Assembly: GCA_046598395.1 (NCBI GenBank)
Contig: JBKJIQ010000032.1
Coordinates: 1-26,525 of the forward strand
Direction of reading: 5' to 3'
From: JAENVU01 sp046598395
GTDB taxonomy: Bacteria > Actinomycetota > Acidimicrobiia > IMCC26256 > JAENVU01
Length of the DNA: 26,525 nt
Position 1 is the first letter of the stretch; each line of letters begins with the position of its first letter. A program made the position numbers and the translations under genes. The notes below the pieces were generated by a model. That model did no database searches. It had not been told where the DNA came from and worked only from the letters and a program-made list of their open reading frames with translations. Positions 6,810 to 16,514 of this stretch are shown piece after piece.

Positions 6810-7742
6810 GTGCCTACCCCTCGGTCACCGTCGGTCCGTTACCAGTCCTTGATCTCGGACAGCGCGCGGTGGGAGCGGTTCGAGCTACGGCCCTCGGACA
6901 TCGTGATCTCCACGCCCGCCAAATGCGGCACCACGTGGACGCAGATGATGTGCGCGCTTCTGATCTTCCAAACGCCCGAGCTCGCGCTCCCGCTCGATAC
7001 CTACTCACCGTGGCTCGACATGCTCACGCGTTCGGACGACGAAGTGTTCGCGCAGCTCGGCGCGCAGACGCACCGTCGATTCATCAAGACTCATACCCCG
7101 CTCGACGGCATTTTGATCGCCGATGGCGTCACGTACGTGAGTGTGGGCCGTGACCCGCGCGACGTCGTGCTGTCCATGCTGAATCACCGTTCGAACATGG
7201 ACTTCGACTCGCTGCTCGATGCGCGGAGCAAGGCCGTTGGCCTGGACGACGTAGCGGAACTCCTCGCGGCAGGGCCACGGCCCGAACCGGAGTCCGAGCT
7301 CGACGCAGTGTGGGCTTGGGTCGACAACCCGGCCGACGTCACCGTGTCCGGCTCGTCGCTCCGGTCACTGGTGCGTCACATGAACACGGTCTGGCCGGTG
7401 CGCAACGACCCGAACGTCCATCTCATGCATTACGACGACCTTCAGTCGGACCTCGCGGGGAACATGCGTCGGCTCGCGACGAAGTTGGAGATCGATGTGC
7501 CCGACGCGCGCTGGCCCGAGTTGGTGGAGGCCGCCACCTTCGCGTCGATGAAGTCCCGTTCGGCGCACCTCGTACCGGACAGCTCCCACGGCCTGTGGAT
7601 CGACACCGACCAGTTCTTCCACCAGGGCACGAGTGGTCGTTGGCGCGAGGTGCTCGACGCCGATGCGCAGCCGCGATACGCCGAAGCGATCGGAGCATTG
7701 GCGTCACCCGAGCTGGTGGCCTGGCTGCACCACGACGGGTAG
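6810..7742 (+). CDS. Sulfotransferase family protein (PAPS-dependent)
   Basis: 310 residues from the GTG at 6810. Motifs are those of cytosolic aryl-type sulfotransferases: the 5'-phosphosulfate loop TPAKCGTTW (35-43), KTH with the catalytic His at 95, the 3'-phosphate binding stretch YVSVGRDPRDVVLS (109-122) and a C-terminal HQGTSGRWREVL resembling the family's RKGxxGDWK loop. It would move sulfate from PAPS to a hydroxyl or amine; the acceptor is unknown. An in-frame GTG at 6738 would add 24 serine- and glycine-rich residues unlike the family, so the later start is preferred, although neither has a strong Shine-Dalgarno. It is divergent from the mannosyltransferase gene (6690-6809 holds both promoters) and ends four bases from the convergent GGDEF-EAL gene. 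Confidence 0.88.
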   Translation: MPTPRSPSVRYQSLISDSARWERFELRPSDIVISTPAKCGTTWTQMMCALLIFQTPELALPLDTYSPWLDMLTRSDDEVFAQLGAQTHRRFIKTHTPLDGILIADGVTYVSVGRDPRDVVLSMLNHRSNMDFDSLLDARSKAVGLDDVAELLAAGPRPEPESELDAVWAWVDNPADVTVSGSSLRSLVRHMNTVWPVRNDPNVHLMHYDDLQSDLAGNMRRLATKLEIDVPDARWPELVEAATFASMKSRSAHLVPDSSHGLWIDTDQFFHQGTSGRWREVLDADAQPRYAEAIGALASPELVAWLHHDG

Positions 7743-7746
7743 CAGT

Positions 7747-10131
7747 TCACGGTCGACGGTGGGAAAACTCGGGTGCCGGGAGCGCCGTCATGATGAGCTC
7801 GGGCCGCCCGAAGTGGTAACCCTGGGCGGAGTCACAACCGAGATCGCGCAACCATGTGACCTGGGTCGGGGTTTCGACGCCTTCGGCGATCGTTGCGATG
7901 CCGAGCGCGTGACCGAGTTGGATGACCGCGGCCAGCAGTTTCCCGGTGCCGTCGGATTCATCGAGATCGTCGATGAAACAGCGGTCGATCTTCAAGACGT
8001 CGACGGGGAACTGCCGTAGGTAACTGAGCGACGAGTAGCCGGTCCCGAAGTCATCGAGCCCGATGAGCAGACCCATCGCCTTGAAGGCACTGAGGTGCTC
8101 CAGTGCAAGCTCGGTGTCTCCAATGATTGCGCTTTCGGTGATCTCGATGAGGATGGTCTTCGGGTTTGCGCCCGTCGTGCGAAGCGCGTGTGCGATATCG
8201 GAAACGACCGTGGGGCTCTGCAACTCTCGGGGTGAGAGATTGACGTGGACGGTCACCCGCTCGTCGGGACGCGATCCATCGTTCCAGCGTTGTGCCTGAG
8301 CGAAGGCCTGGTCGAACACGTGCCGACCGATGGGGAGGATCAGCCCGGTCTCGATCGCGGTCGAGAGGAACATTGCGGGTTCGAGGAGTCCATGGACCGG
8401 GTGTTGCCACCGTAAGAGCGCTTCATAGGCGACGACCGCTCCGGTGCGAAGGTTCACGATCGGCTGGTATGCGACTCGGAACTGAGCTTGATCGATGGCC
8501 TGCTGCAGCGCGGCGCGCAACTCGACCCGTTCGAGAACGTTCAATCCCATGTCCGGGTGGAATACCTCGTATCGGTTCTTCCCGTTGCCCTTGGCCTCGT
8601 ACAAGGCGATGTCCGCGCTGCGGAGCACGCTCCCGGCGTCGTCGGCGCCGACGGTGTTGGTGCCGATTCCGATGCTGACCGTGACTCGGATCTCATGACC
8701 ACCGACGTTGAAGTTCACACGAGTCGACTGGAGGACCTTCGTCGCGATCGAGCTGATCTCGTGCTCCGAGGGGGTGTTGTCGAGCAGGATGCCGAACTCG
8801 TCGCCACCGAGTCGCGCCACCGTGTCACCCGGACGCATGCACGCACGGAGCCGCTCGGCGAACGCAGACAGGAGCTCGTCGCCCGCGGCATGTCCCAAGG
8901 TGTCGTTGATGCTCTTGAAGTCGTCGAGGTCCACGAACAGCACGGTGATTTCACGGTGGTCTCGCTTGCCGCGAGCGATCGCATGCTCGACTCGGTCGCG
9001 AAAGAGCGCACGGTTCGCTAAGCGGGTCAACGGATCGTGAAATGCAAGGTGCTCCAACTCCCCTTCCCGTTGACGAAGCGCGGCGAGCGTCTCGTGGAGG
9101 CTCGCGTTGAGGGAGCGGTTCTCTTGGAACATCAGAACCTGGCGAAGCCCGGAAAGGACCAGGATCGACGCGGCGGTAAAGAAGAGAAAGGGACCCACGG
9201 TCCCGCGGGTCAGTTCCACGCCGATGGCCGCGATTCCCGCCGCGCCGAGCGCGCAGGTCGGGATCAGAATCTGCGTCAAGGGAATGACGCGGGCAGCTTG
9301 GGGGTCTTCTGGCTCGGCGGCAACGAACGACGGAGCGGCCACCGCGGCCACCATCAAGAACATATAGCCGACGATCCAAACACCATCGATCACGTTCGTC
9401 GTGCCGTAAACACCGAGCTGGCTGAGATAGGCGTACCCGCCGTCGGCGATCGCCATGGCGAGTAGCCCGAGCACGACCAGGACCAGGGGTGTGCGTCCTC
9501 CGGACTTCGATCGAGCCAGCACCGCGAGTGCCATGGCGCCGATCACGACATCCGCGACCGGGTACGCGAGCGAGAGTGTCTGCTCGAACACGCTTCCGCT
9601 CGACGCGCGAAAGGCCGGACCGAGGACGAATGCCCAGCTGATGAAGAGCAGTGCGCCGGCGATGATCGCACCGTCGAGCGCGGCCCGCGCCTTTGCCGTC
9701 CTACCGATCGGCGCGTCCCGCAAAGTCAGGATCGCGACCACACCAAACGGCACTGCTCCCAGATAGCCAATGTCGGCAAGCGAAGGGAAGGGCACGTTCT
9801 GGTGGAGGAACACCTCGTAGTAGCCCCAAGTCATTTCACCGACTGCCCACAGCATTGTGTAGGCCGTCAACCATGCCCAGCTCGAGCGCGCACCACGCGG
9901 ATTCTTGATCGCGGCCGAAAGGCAAGCTGCGGTCGTGAGCAGTGCAGCAACCGCGGTCGCGATGTCGTCGAAGACCTGCGTCGACCGCGGACCGCCAAAG
10001 CCCCAAGAGATCCAACTGGAGAAGAACACCACAACGATGACGCCGATGGCTGAGGCCACGAGCACCGCTCGAGGCGCGCGTGGCGTCCGAGTGAGTACGG
10101 CCTGCGGCACCCGCACGGCGTTCATCGGCAT
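7747..10131 (-). CDS. Membrane-bound GGDEF-EAL protein (c-di-GMP synthesis and breakdown)
   Basis: 794 residues. Residues of about 20-335 carry eight or more hydrophobic segments forming a membrane sensory domain I cannot name. A short linker helix (about 336-360) joins a GGDEF domain, where D401/D403-D404 (DLDDFKSIND) and GGDEF at 442-446 are intact and RPGD at 433-436 is a proper inhibitory I-site five residues before it. The EAL domain has EAL at 570-572, NLSPREL, EITES, DDFGTGYSS (693-701), KID and AEGVE (749-753), so phosphodiesterase residues are present. Both activities look possible; the net direction cannot be read. Domain homology begins after the ATG at 10131; the same frame stays open to 11151 but that part is antisense to the next gene. 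An ATG at 10125 is an alternative start. Confidence 0.93.
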   Translation of the reverse strand: MPMNAVRVPQAVLTRTPRAPRAVLVASAIGVIVVVFFSSWISWGFGGPRSTQVFDDIATAVAALLTTAACLSAAIKNPRGARSSWAWLTAYTMLWAVGEMTWGYYEVFLHQNVPFPSLADIGYLGAVPFGVVAILTLRDAPIGRTAKARAALDGAIIAGALLFISWAFVLGPAFRASSGSVFEQTLSLAYPVADVVIGAMALAVLARSKSGGRTPLVLVVLGLLAMAIADGGYAYLSQLGVYGTTNVIDGVWIVGYMFLMVAAVAAPSFVAAEPEDPQAARVIPLTQILIPTCALGAAGIAAIGVELTRGTVGPFLFFTAASILVLSGLRQVLMFQENRSLNASLHETLAALRQREGELEHLAFHDPLTRLANRALFRDRVEHAIARGKRDHREITVLFVDLDDFKSINDTLGHAAGDELLSAFAERLRACMRPGDTVARLGGDEFGILLDNTPSEHEISSIATKVLQSTRVNFNVGGHEIRVTVSIGIGTNTVGADDAGSVLRSADIALYEAKGNGKNRYEVFHPDMGLNVLERVELRAALQQAIDQAQFRVAYQPIVNLRTGAVVAYEALLRWQHPVHGLLEPAMFLSTAIETGLILPIGRHVFDQAFAQAQRWNDGSRPDERVTVHVNLSPRELQSPTVVSDIAHALRTTGANPKTILIEITESAIIGDTELALEHLSAFKAMGLLIGLDDFGTGYSSLSYLRQFPVDVLKIDRCFIDDLDESDGTGKLLAAVIQLGHALGIATIAEGVETPTQVTWLRDLGCDSAQGYHFGRPELIMTALPAPEFSHRRP

Positions 10132-10263
10132 CCCAGGAGGATCGACCGTCCGCAGGCGGTCCTGAAGCCCCGCAGTTGTGGTCGATCGGGGCATACGAGA
10201 TTGGGACGATTGCCCGATTCGCGCCGAGCATCGCGCGGGCACGCCGACCGCTAGACAAGGTGG

Positions 10264-11202
10264 ATGACCAATCCCCACCCGTTCCGTTTCGGCGCCGATA
10301 TGCAAGCCACGCTCGAGGGATCCTCGTGGACTGATTCGGCCCGTGAAGTCGAGTCGCTGGGCTACTCCACCCTGTTCGTGCCCGATCATTTCGACGAGGG
10401 GTACGGCCCGATCGCAGCGATGACGGCAGCCGCCGTCGTCACGACCACGCTCAATGTGGGTGCGCTGGTGATGGCCTGCGACTTTCGCCATCCGGGAGTG
10501 CTGGCCCGCGAACTTGCGAGCATTGACCAGATCTCGGAGGGCCGCTTCGAGGTCGGGCTGGGAGCGGGCTGGAAGCGCCTGGATTACGAGCGGTCCGGGA
10601 TCCCGATGGACACGCCGAAGATTCGCGTCGATCGCATGATCGAGCACATGGCCGTGTTGAAGGGGTTGTTCGGACCCGAGCCGTTCACCTTCGCCGGCGA
10701 GCATTACACGATCACCGATCTCGACGGCACGCCGAAGCCGTACCGTGAGAGTGGCCCACCATTCCTCATCGGAGGTGGCGGCAAGCGAGTTCTGAGCCAC
10801 GCAGCGCGCTTCGCCGACATCGTTGGCGTGAACCCGTCGATCCATTCGGGTGCGGTCGACACCGCGGCCGCGCAGGACGCGCTGCCCGAGAGCATCGACG
10901 AAAAGTGCGCCTGGGTGCGCGCCGCCGCGGGTGATCGCATGCCATCGATCGAGTTGAACTCTTGGCTCTCCGTTGCGTCGGTGACCGACGACGCGCCGGG
11001 CTTCGCGGCGGTGCTCGCCGCCGTCTTCGAAGCTGAGCCCGAAGCCGTGCTGACGTCGCCGTTGACGCTGATCGGCACCGCGTCGCAGATCGCGGAACGA
11101 CTCCACGAGCGGCGCGAGCGGTGGGGCTACTCGTATGTGGTCATCCCCCACGACCAGGTGCGCGCCTTCGCTCCGATCGTGGCGGAACTCACCGGGTCCT
11201 GA
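10264..11202 (+). CDS. F420-dependent LLM-class oxidoreductase (TIGR03621-like)
   Basis: 312 residues, a luciferase-like TIM-barrel protein. The order of motifs fits the F420-dependent group typified by MSMEG_2516: FRFGADMQATLE, LGYSTLFVPDHFD, TTTLNVGALVMACDFRHPGVLARELASIDQ, RFEVGLGAGWKRLDYE, PPFLIGGGGKRVLSHAARFADIVG. Such proteins use reduced coenzyme F420, found in actinobacteria, on varied small molecules; the substrate is unknown. The ATG at 10264 follows AAGG. The 10132-10263 gap is shared with the divergent GGDEF-EAL gene. Confidence 0.9.
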   Translation: MTNPHPFRFGADMQATLEGSSWTDSAREVESLGYSTLFVPDHFDEGYGPIAAMTAAAVVTTTLNVGALVMACDFRHPGVLARELASIDQISEGRFEVGLGAGWKRLDYERSGIPMDTPKIRVDRMIEHMAVLKGLFGPEPFTFAGEHYTITDLDGTPKPYRESGPPFLIGGGGKRVLSHAARFADIVGVNPSIHSGAVDTAAAQDALPESIDEKCAWVRAAAGDRMPSIELNSWLSVASVTDDAPGFAAVLAAVFEAEPEAVLTSPLTLIGTASQIAERLHERRERWGYSYVVIPHDQVRAFAPIVAELTGS

Positions 11203-11235
11203 GCGCTGGCCCCGACCAGTCGGTCAGGACGAGAT

Positions 11236-11270
11236 GCTCAGGTCGACACGCTCAGGTCGACACGCTCAGG
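11236..11270. repeat. Short tandem repeat at the 3' end of a gene
   Basis: GCTCAGGTCGACAC occurs at 11236-11249 and 11250-11263, followed by a partial third unit GCTCAGG to 11270. The partial unit includes the stop codon of the minus-strand secreted protein, so the tandem copies lie in its 3' untranslated region between convergent genes. Confidence 0.8.
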
Positions 11271-11817
11271 AGGAAGTCCAGCTCCCGTTGGCGTCGACCG
11301 ACAGGTGACCGCTGGCACCAATCGCCCGGCCACTGACCGTGGCGGCGTTCCCGGTGAAGACGGATCCGTTCGTGCCGTTGAGTTGGAGCGACACGACGGC
11401 CTTGGTGCCGTGAGGCATCGTGCGCAACGCGGTCAGCGTCTTCGTGCCGTTGCTCAGCACTCGGGTAATGCGGATCCTTGCGCAGTACTGCCCGGAGATC
11501 TGGCACTTCTTGGTGTCGGTGCGCGTGATGTAAGCCCACACCGTGTTGTACCCGGTGCTGCGCCGAAGGCTGATGCTCCAGATGCCATAGGTACGGGTCG
11601 TGGCGGGATAGGTGAGCGGACCCTTGGTGACACAGCCAGTGGACGAAGGGTTCGAGTTGTCATACCCGGCCGCACCAACCGGGGCGCCCGTGGGGGCCAT
11701 CACGACCGCGGCGAGCACGGTGAGGACGAGAATCGCTGGGATATGCGCACGAGGGTCCCTGGTTGGCGATCGAGGTCGAGAACCGGCGAATCTACGCTGA
11801 CTCAGGGCCAGCCACAA
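11266..11817 (-). CDS. Secreted protein, possibly DUF2690-like
   Basis: 183 residues. An arginine-rich N-terminus is followed by a hydrophobic stretch (about residues 27-41, IPAILVLTVLAAVVMAP) and an alanine-rich segment ending GAAGYD, which looks like a signal peptide. The mature part is threonine- and serine-rich and predicted as strands. STGCVTKGPL followed by GIWSISLRRSTGYNTVWAYI resembles small secreted actinobacterial proteins of the DUF2690 type, in which an early cysteine precedes a WA-type strand, but I am not certain. It starts 26 bases inside the 3' end of the molybdopterin oxidoreductase relic on the same strand. No enzyme motif is visible. Confidence 0.68.
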   Translation of the reverse strand: MWLALSQRRFAGSRPRSPTRDPRAHIPAILVLTVLAAVVMAPTGAPVGAAGYDNSNPSSTGCVTKGPLTYPATTRTYGIWSISLRRSTGYNTVWAYITRTDTKKCQISGQYCARIRITRVLSNGTKTLTALRTMPHGTKAVVSLQLNGTNGSVFTGNAATVSGRAIGASGHLSVDANGSWTSS

Positions 11818-13605
11818 CCGGTGCTGTGGTTCCCAGCGTGACGGGTACCCCAGACGCTTGGGGCATGGCGGTGAGGGGGTCGATGCTGACTCGGCTGCTG
11901 GTGAGCGCGCCTGGACTCTGATCGCGGTGACCGTGGGTGAACGAAACCACGCCGGGCGCGACGTGGTCGTCGACGGCCACGGTGGTGATCAATGTGCCGT
12001 GGGTACTTCCGATCGTGACGCGATCGCCGTCGCGAACCCCGGCCACCTGCGCGTCGGCGGAGTTGACCTGCGCGACCGCTTCATCCCCGCGTCCGGCGTA
12101 GCGGACCGAATTGCTCCAGGCCATCTCGCGCCGAGGAGCGAGCACGAGCCGCGCGTGGGGGTCCTCGTACCCGGCCAACCGTTCCAGCATCACCTCCGGC
12201 GCGATGCGCCAGCGCCCGTCGGTCAAGAGTGTGTTGCGCACCCAGCCGTATTCGACGGGTACGTCGATGCCGCGCGGGCCCGCGTGGAACACATCGTCGG
12301 CGGCGAGTGGCGAGTGGGCGAGGACACCGCGGAGGAACTGTTCATCGGTGAGTGCGTTGGGGTCGATACCACCGAGCGAGGTGAGTCCCATCCGTTGTGA
12401 AAGCGCGGCGAGCATCCACCACACCGGCCGGCGATCCCGGGCGGGCGGCAGCACTGCACGGGTGGCCTGGAGCCCGGATCGGACCGCGGTGAGCTCGGCC
12501 AACGTGACGTCTGCTCGTTCGAGTTGGCCAGTTGCCGGCAACACGTGGGTCGCGAGATCGCAGAGGTCGCTCTCCATCACGTCGATCACCACGAGGGTGT
12601 GGAGCATGGCCAGGGCGTTGCGAACTCGGTCGGGTTGCGGGAACGCGGTCACGGGGTTCCCCCCGGCGATGATCAACGCGCGGAGGTTTCCCGCCTCGAT
12701 TTCGTCGCACAGGGCGACCGCAGGGAGCTGGCCCATCACGCGAGGAAGCTCGGGGCGGCTGCGAGCGCCGGCCTCGGGTTCGCCGCCCCGGGACGGTTCC
12801 CGTCGGGGGCGCAGGCGGTTGATTGCGCCGCGGTTGAATCGCATTCCGCCGCTGCGATCAAGCGAGCCCGACACAATGAGGAGCACCCACCGCAGCCATT
12901 CGGCGACCACACCATCGCGCGCCATCGTCACGCCCGTGCCGCACATGATGGCGAGCCGACCCGGGTGGGCGCGGAGGTCGGCGATGAGTCGGGAGAGCTC
13001 GGTCTCGGCGATGCCGGCCGCTGCGGCCGCACGCGCCACCGTGAACGGCGCGAGCGAACCTCGCAACGCGGCAACTGCTTCCGGCTCACAGTGATCGGCG
13101 AGCTCGGTTGGATCAGCGCCGTCCGCCAAGAGCGCGGCGGCCAACGCAGCGAGCACTGCAACATCGGCGCCGGGCCGCACCGCGAGATGGTCATCCGCGA
13201 GTGCAGCACTCTCACTGCGGCGCGGGTCGAGCACCCACACGCGCCCGCCTTCGCGTTGGTACTCGCGCAGGGAGCGAATCGGATCGGGGAACGCGGTTCC
13301 GTAGCCGTGAGATACCACGGGATCGCGTCGGGGCCACTCGCGGCGATCGTGGCCTGCAGGCTCGCGCCAAGATCATCGAGAATCACCGACCAGTCGGTGT
13401 CCACGCCGCGCAGTCGGGGCCGGTCGAGCCGGGTCGCACGGTGATGCCACTCGGACAGCCCCCGCCCTTTGCTGCAGGTATACCCACGAGACACCGGGTG
13501 GTCGGCGTCCCCCCGGACGCGGACCACCTTCTCCCCCTCGATCGAGACGACAATTCCGCACGCCGCGGCACAGATCCGACAGAACGACAGCTCCTCTCGT
13601 TCCAT
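11792..13605 (-). pseudogene. Molybdopterin oxidoreductase, broken by internal deletion and frameshift
   Basis: Starting at the ATG at 13605, residues 9, 12, 16 and 44 are the four cysteines of the family's [4Fe-4S] motif (CxxCxxxC, then C in RGYTCSKGRGL). The frame then reaches GPDAIP near 13330. From about 13320 homology continues in another frame with VVSHGYGTAFPDPIRSLREY through GGRVWVLDPRRSE, the molybdopterin-binding middle, and a C-terminal MopB_CT-type domain (LVLAPRREMAWSNS to PGVVSFTHGH). In intact relatives roughly 80 residues separate the GPDAI and VVSHGYG regions; here they are adjacent. So about 240 bases are gone and the frame is lost. The downstream 508-residue ORF can be read from a GTG at 13318 but would lack the Fe-S domain. 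It is divergent from the zinc-ribbon SDR, 81 bases away. Assembly error is possible but would need both a deletion and a shift. Confidence 0.85.
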
Positions 13606-13686
13606 CCGCGAGAGGCTACGGCCCGAATCTGCACGCTTGGGCCTGGCATCCTGAATGGCCCCGCCGGCAACGATGATGAGCGCGCA

Positions 13687-15246
13687 ATGTCTGCAGACGA
13701 ACACGAGTTGGCCGACCGAGTGCGAGCCGCGACCGAGGCGCTCGAAGCGGTCGCGCAGGACCCGTCGGTCCTCGAACTGTTGTCGAAGGAGGAGCGCATC
13801 AGGCTGCGTACCGCGGCGGGAGATGTGTTCGCACCTGATGTGGAGTTGCGCCGCCAACGAGTGCGGGCCCGGAAGCGCCGGGAGCGAGCCGAGAAGCTCG
13901 AGCGCGACGAAGCCGCGTTGAACCAGACCGGTATTCGTACGTTGCGAGCCAAGCCCGTGTTCACCACGCCGAACGTGTTCGCACCGGAGGGGTTTCTGCC
14001 CGCCGATCGGGAGGGCGACGCCGATGAGGTCGCCGACTTCACGGCAGTGGAAGACCGCCGACATTGCTACGTCTGTAAGCAGAAGTACACCCGCGTGCAT
14101 TTCTTCTATGACCAGCTCTGCCCGGAATGCGCGGAGTTCAACTTCTCCAAACGCAGCGAAACCGCAGACCTGCGCGGTCGCGTCGCGTTGCTCACCGGCG
14201 GGCGGGTGAAGATCGGATTCCAGGCCGGGATCAAACTGCTCCGGGCGGGAGCGAGCCTCATCGTGACCACGCGGTTCCCGCGTGACTCGGCGGTGCGGTA
14301 CGCCAACGAAGTCGATTTCAACGACTGGGGAGATCGGCTCGAAATCTACGGACTCGACCTGCGCCATACACCGAGCGTGGAAGCGTTCTGTTCCCACATC
14401 AACGCCACCCGCACCCGGCTCGACTTCGTGGTGAACAACGCGTGCCAGACGGTGCGCCGCCCGCCCGAGTTCTACCGCCACATGATGGAGCTCGAGACCA
14501 CATCGCTCGCGCAGTTGCCCGCCCCGGCACGCGCCCTGCTCGGCGAGTACGAAGGACTCCGCGGCTACGACTTGTTGGCCGCGACCCCCACGGCGTTGGT
14601 GGGCACGGGTCCCGGTGAGTCGGCCCCGACCGCGATTCCCGGACTCACGCGCGCAGCCGAGTTGTCGCAGGCGGTGTTGCTCCCTGATGACGCAACGCCC
14701 GGCCAACTCTTTCCCGAGGGACGCCTCGATCAGGATCTGCAACAGGTGGACCTGCGCGGGCGGAACTCTTGGCGGCTCACCCTCGCCGAGGTCTCGACGG
14801 TGGAGCTGCTCGAGACGCAGCTCGTCAACGCGGTCGCGCCGTTCGTGTTGAACGCGCGGCTCAAGCCGTTGATGGCCCGCACCCCGGATCGGGACAAGCA
14901 CATCGTGAACGTGTCGGCCGTGGAGGGTCAGTTCTACCGTCGGTTCAAGACCACCAAGCACCCGCATACCAATATGGCCAAGGCCGCGCTCAACATGATG
15001 ACCCGCACCTCCGCTACGGAGTATTTCGCCGATGGGATTCACATGAACAGCGTCGACACTGGTTGGGTGAGCGACGAAGACCCGGTGGAGATCGCCGCGG
15101 CCAAGACCGCGGAACATCGGTTCCATCCGCCGCTCGATATCGTGGACGGTGCGGCGCGGATCGTTGATCCGATCATCTCGGGTATGAACACGGGGATCCA
15201 CGGTTACGGCCAGTTCTTGAAGGACTACCGCCCAACCGACTGGTAA
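13687..15246 (+). CDS. SDR-family oxidoreductase with N-terminal coiled coil and zinc ribbon
   Basis: 519 residues, twice the length of a classical SDR. Residues of about 1-85 are charged and helical (RRQRVRARKRRERAEKLERD), likely a coiled coil. C127-x2-C130 and C145-x2-C148 form a zinc ribbon. The Rossmann part starts near 165: RVALLTGGRVKIGFQAGIKL is the nucleotide loop, NNACQTVRRPP replaces the usual NNAG, and NVSAVEG supplies the serine. The expected YxxxK helix reads THMAK-like here (T428 to K432 in HTNMAKAALNMM), so the usual tyrosine is a threonine; Y417-x3-K421 sits eleven residues earlier. Long SDRs of this layout are known from bacteria and fungi but I know of no assigned substrate. 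The ATG at 13687 follows a weak ribosome-binding site. The hydrolase gene starts 28 bases downstream, probably in one transcript. Confidence 0.82.
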   Translation: MSADEHELADRVRAATEALEAVAQDPSVLELLSKEERIRLRTAAGDVFAPDVELRRQRVRARKRRERAEKLERDEAALNQTGIRTLRAKPVFTTPNVFAPEGFLPADREGDADEVADFTAVEDRRHCYVCKQKYTRVHFFYDQLCPECAEFNFSKRSETADLRGRVALLTGGRVKIGFQAGIKLLRAGASLIVTTRFPRDSAVRYANEVDFNDWGDRLEIYGLDLRHTPSVEAFCSHINATRTRLDFVVNNACQTVRRPPEFYRHMMELETTSLAQLPAPARALLGEYEGLRGYDLLAATPTALVGTGPGESAPTAIPGLTRAAELSQAVLLPDDATPGQLFPEGRLDQDLQQVDLRGRNSWRLTLAEVSTVELLETQLVNAVAPFVLNARLKPLMARTPDRDKHIVNVSAVEGQFYRRFKTTKHPHTNMAKAALNMMTRTSATEYFADGIHMNSVDTGWVSDEDPVEIAAAKTAEHRFHPPLDIVDGAARIVDPIISGMNTGIHGYGQFLKDYRPTDW

Positions 15247-15273
15247 CCACTTCGGCCATCGACGCGCGAGGGT

Positions 15274-16275
15274 GTGCGAGTGGTCCGTCGACGCGCGTTG
15301 CTGATGATGGGCGCGCTCGCGACAGCGGGAGGGCTGGTGGGGCTGATTGCGACTCGGGATACGCCGCCCAAACCTGCCGTGTCCAAACCCGCCGTGTCCA
15401 AACCCGTGGCGCCGACGCGAACCCGGCCGGCGGGGTCACCGGCACCTGATGCCCGCGGCGCGGCGTCGATGCCCCCGTGGAACATCGCGACCACGGTCGT
15501 CGTGTACACCGATTCGAGTCGGGGAACTCCCGCTCGCGGCGCGGTGCAACCGCAGCCCGTGCGCAACTTCGAGACGGTGATCCGGTGGCCGGTGACCCCT
15601 GCGGGGAATCTCATTCCCGGACGACTTCCCGTCGTGGTCTTCGCTCATGGTTACGCGGTGCAGACCAGTACCTACGCGGTACTGCTCGATGATCTGGCTG
15701 CGGCCGGGATGATCGTGGCCGCGCCCGAGCTTCCCGGGGAAAGCGCGGCGCTGATTGGATCTCCGAACGAGGCAGATCTGGTGAATGAACCGTGCGACTT
15801 CGAGTTCGTTGCCGCCTCGTTGCTGGCGGCACCGCCGCTCGCGCTGGCAGGCCGGATCTCGAACGCACCCGTGGTCTTCGCAGGCCATTCCGACGGCGCG
15901 ACCGCGGCGGTGGCCGCGGGCTATCAAGGGCATTCATGTGCGGGGCCCTCGGCCGCGGGCGTGGTTGCACTCTCCGGACGCGAAATCCCGATCGATCGAT
16001 CTGCGAGCGGCCCTCGACCACCCTTGCTCGCGGTGACCGGCACCAGCGATGAGATCAACCCGGCGGCCCGGACCGAGCAACTGTGGCTGCATGTGCCGGC
16101 ACCGGCCACCCTGCTGAACGTGGAGGGCGGAACCCACCTGGGAACCTTTACGACCGACGTGGATCGAGCCGCGATCGACGCGCTGATCGCGAGCTGGATC
16201 CGCGCGAACACGGTGGATGCGCGTGCGGGAGCTTCGATCGTGGGTTCCGGGCGGCTCCGAATCTCAACCCGTTGA
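15274..16275 (+). CDS. Exported alpha/beta hydrolase (PAF-acetylhydrolase/chlorophyllase-like)
   Basis: 333 residues. The start RRRALLMMGALATAGGLVGLIA resembles a twin-arginine-like or lipid-free signal sequence, followed by a proline- and alanine-rich linker with the repeat KPAVS (encoded by back-to-back 15-base units near 15370-15405). The hydrolase fold shows the oxyanion-hole HGYA (His125), nucleophile elbow GHSDGA (Ser206), Asp259 in TGTSDE and His288 in GGTHLG, a complete triad. The layout resembles bacterial poly(ester)/lipase-like and PAF-acetylhydrolase-type hydrolases; the substrate is probably an ester. The GTG at 15274 or a second GTG at 15280 is the start. It follows the SDR gene by 28 bases. 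Confidence 0.82.
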   Translation: MRVVRRRALLMMGALATAGGLVGLIATRDTPPKPAVSKPAVSKPVAPTRTRPAGSPAPDARGAASMPPWNIATTVVVYTDSSRGTPARGAVQPQPVRNFETVIRWPVTPAGNLIPGRLPVVVFAHGYAVQTSTYAVLLDDLAAAGMIVAAPELPGESAALIGSPNEADLVNEPCDFEFVAASLLAAPPLALAGRISNAPVVFAGHSDGATAAVAAGYQGHSCAGPSAAGVVALSGREIPIDRSASGPRPPLLAVTGTSDEINPAARTEQLWLHVPAPATLLNVEGGTHLGTFTTDVDRAAIDALIASWIRANTVDARAGASIVGSGRLRISTR

Positions 16276-16514
16276 AGCGATTCCAATGGATTTTTCTTCG
16301 GGCCGATCCCTGGGCTCGCTTCGAGGGCCGCCGCCGGCGTTTGCCACTGAATCCATAGGCTCTGCGGCACGTGACGCCACGAGGGATACTGCTACGCACG
16401 GCGTTCGGACCGACAACTTTCCGGCGCCCATTCGGGCATCGGCCGGTGATCGCGACTAATACTGGCCGCTGGATCGCAGCCAGAAGGGCTCGTCCAAGAC
16501 GAATGAGAGTTGCT
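16276..16514 (+). promoter_or_regulatory. Leader and presumed promoter region of the cold-shock gene
   Basis: A 239-base gap without a convincing gene. It contains an AT-richer TAATAC at 16457-16462 that could serve as a -10 element and a long 5' leader, as cold-shock mRNAs often have. ATGGATT near 16288 and AATCCAT near 16349 form a 7-base inverted repeat around a GC-rich loop, possibly the hydrolase terminator. No -35 box is clear. Confidence 0.35.

Noticed and set aside
10132..11151. Long N-terminal extension of the GGDEF-EAL protein
   Set aside because: This part is antisense to the F420 oxidoreductase gene and has no membrane or domain features; homology starts near 10131.
12928..15201. 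Very long minus-strand ORF across the zinc-ribbon SDR
   Set aside because: It is antisense to the SDR; only the segment after 13605 that encodes the Fe-S cysteines is real, and that belongs to the molybdopterin relic.
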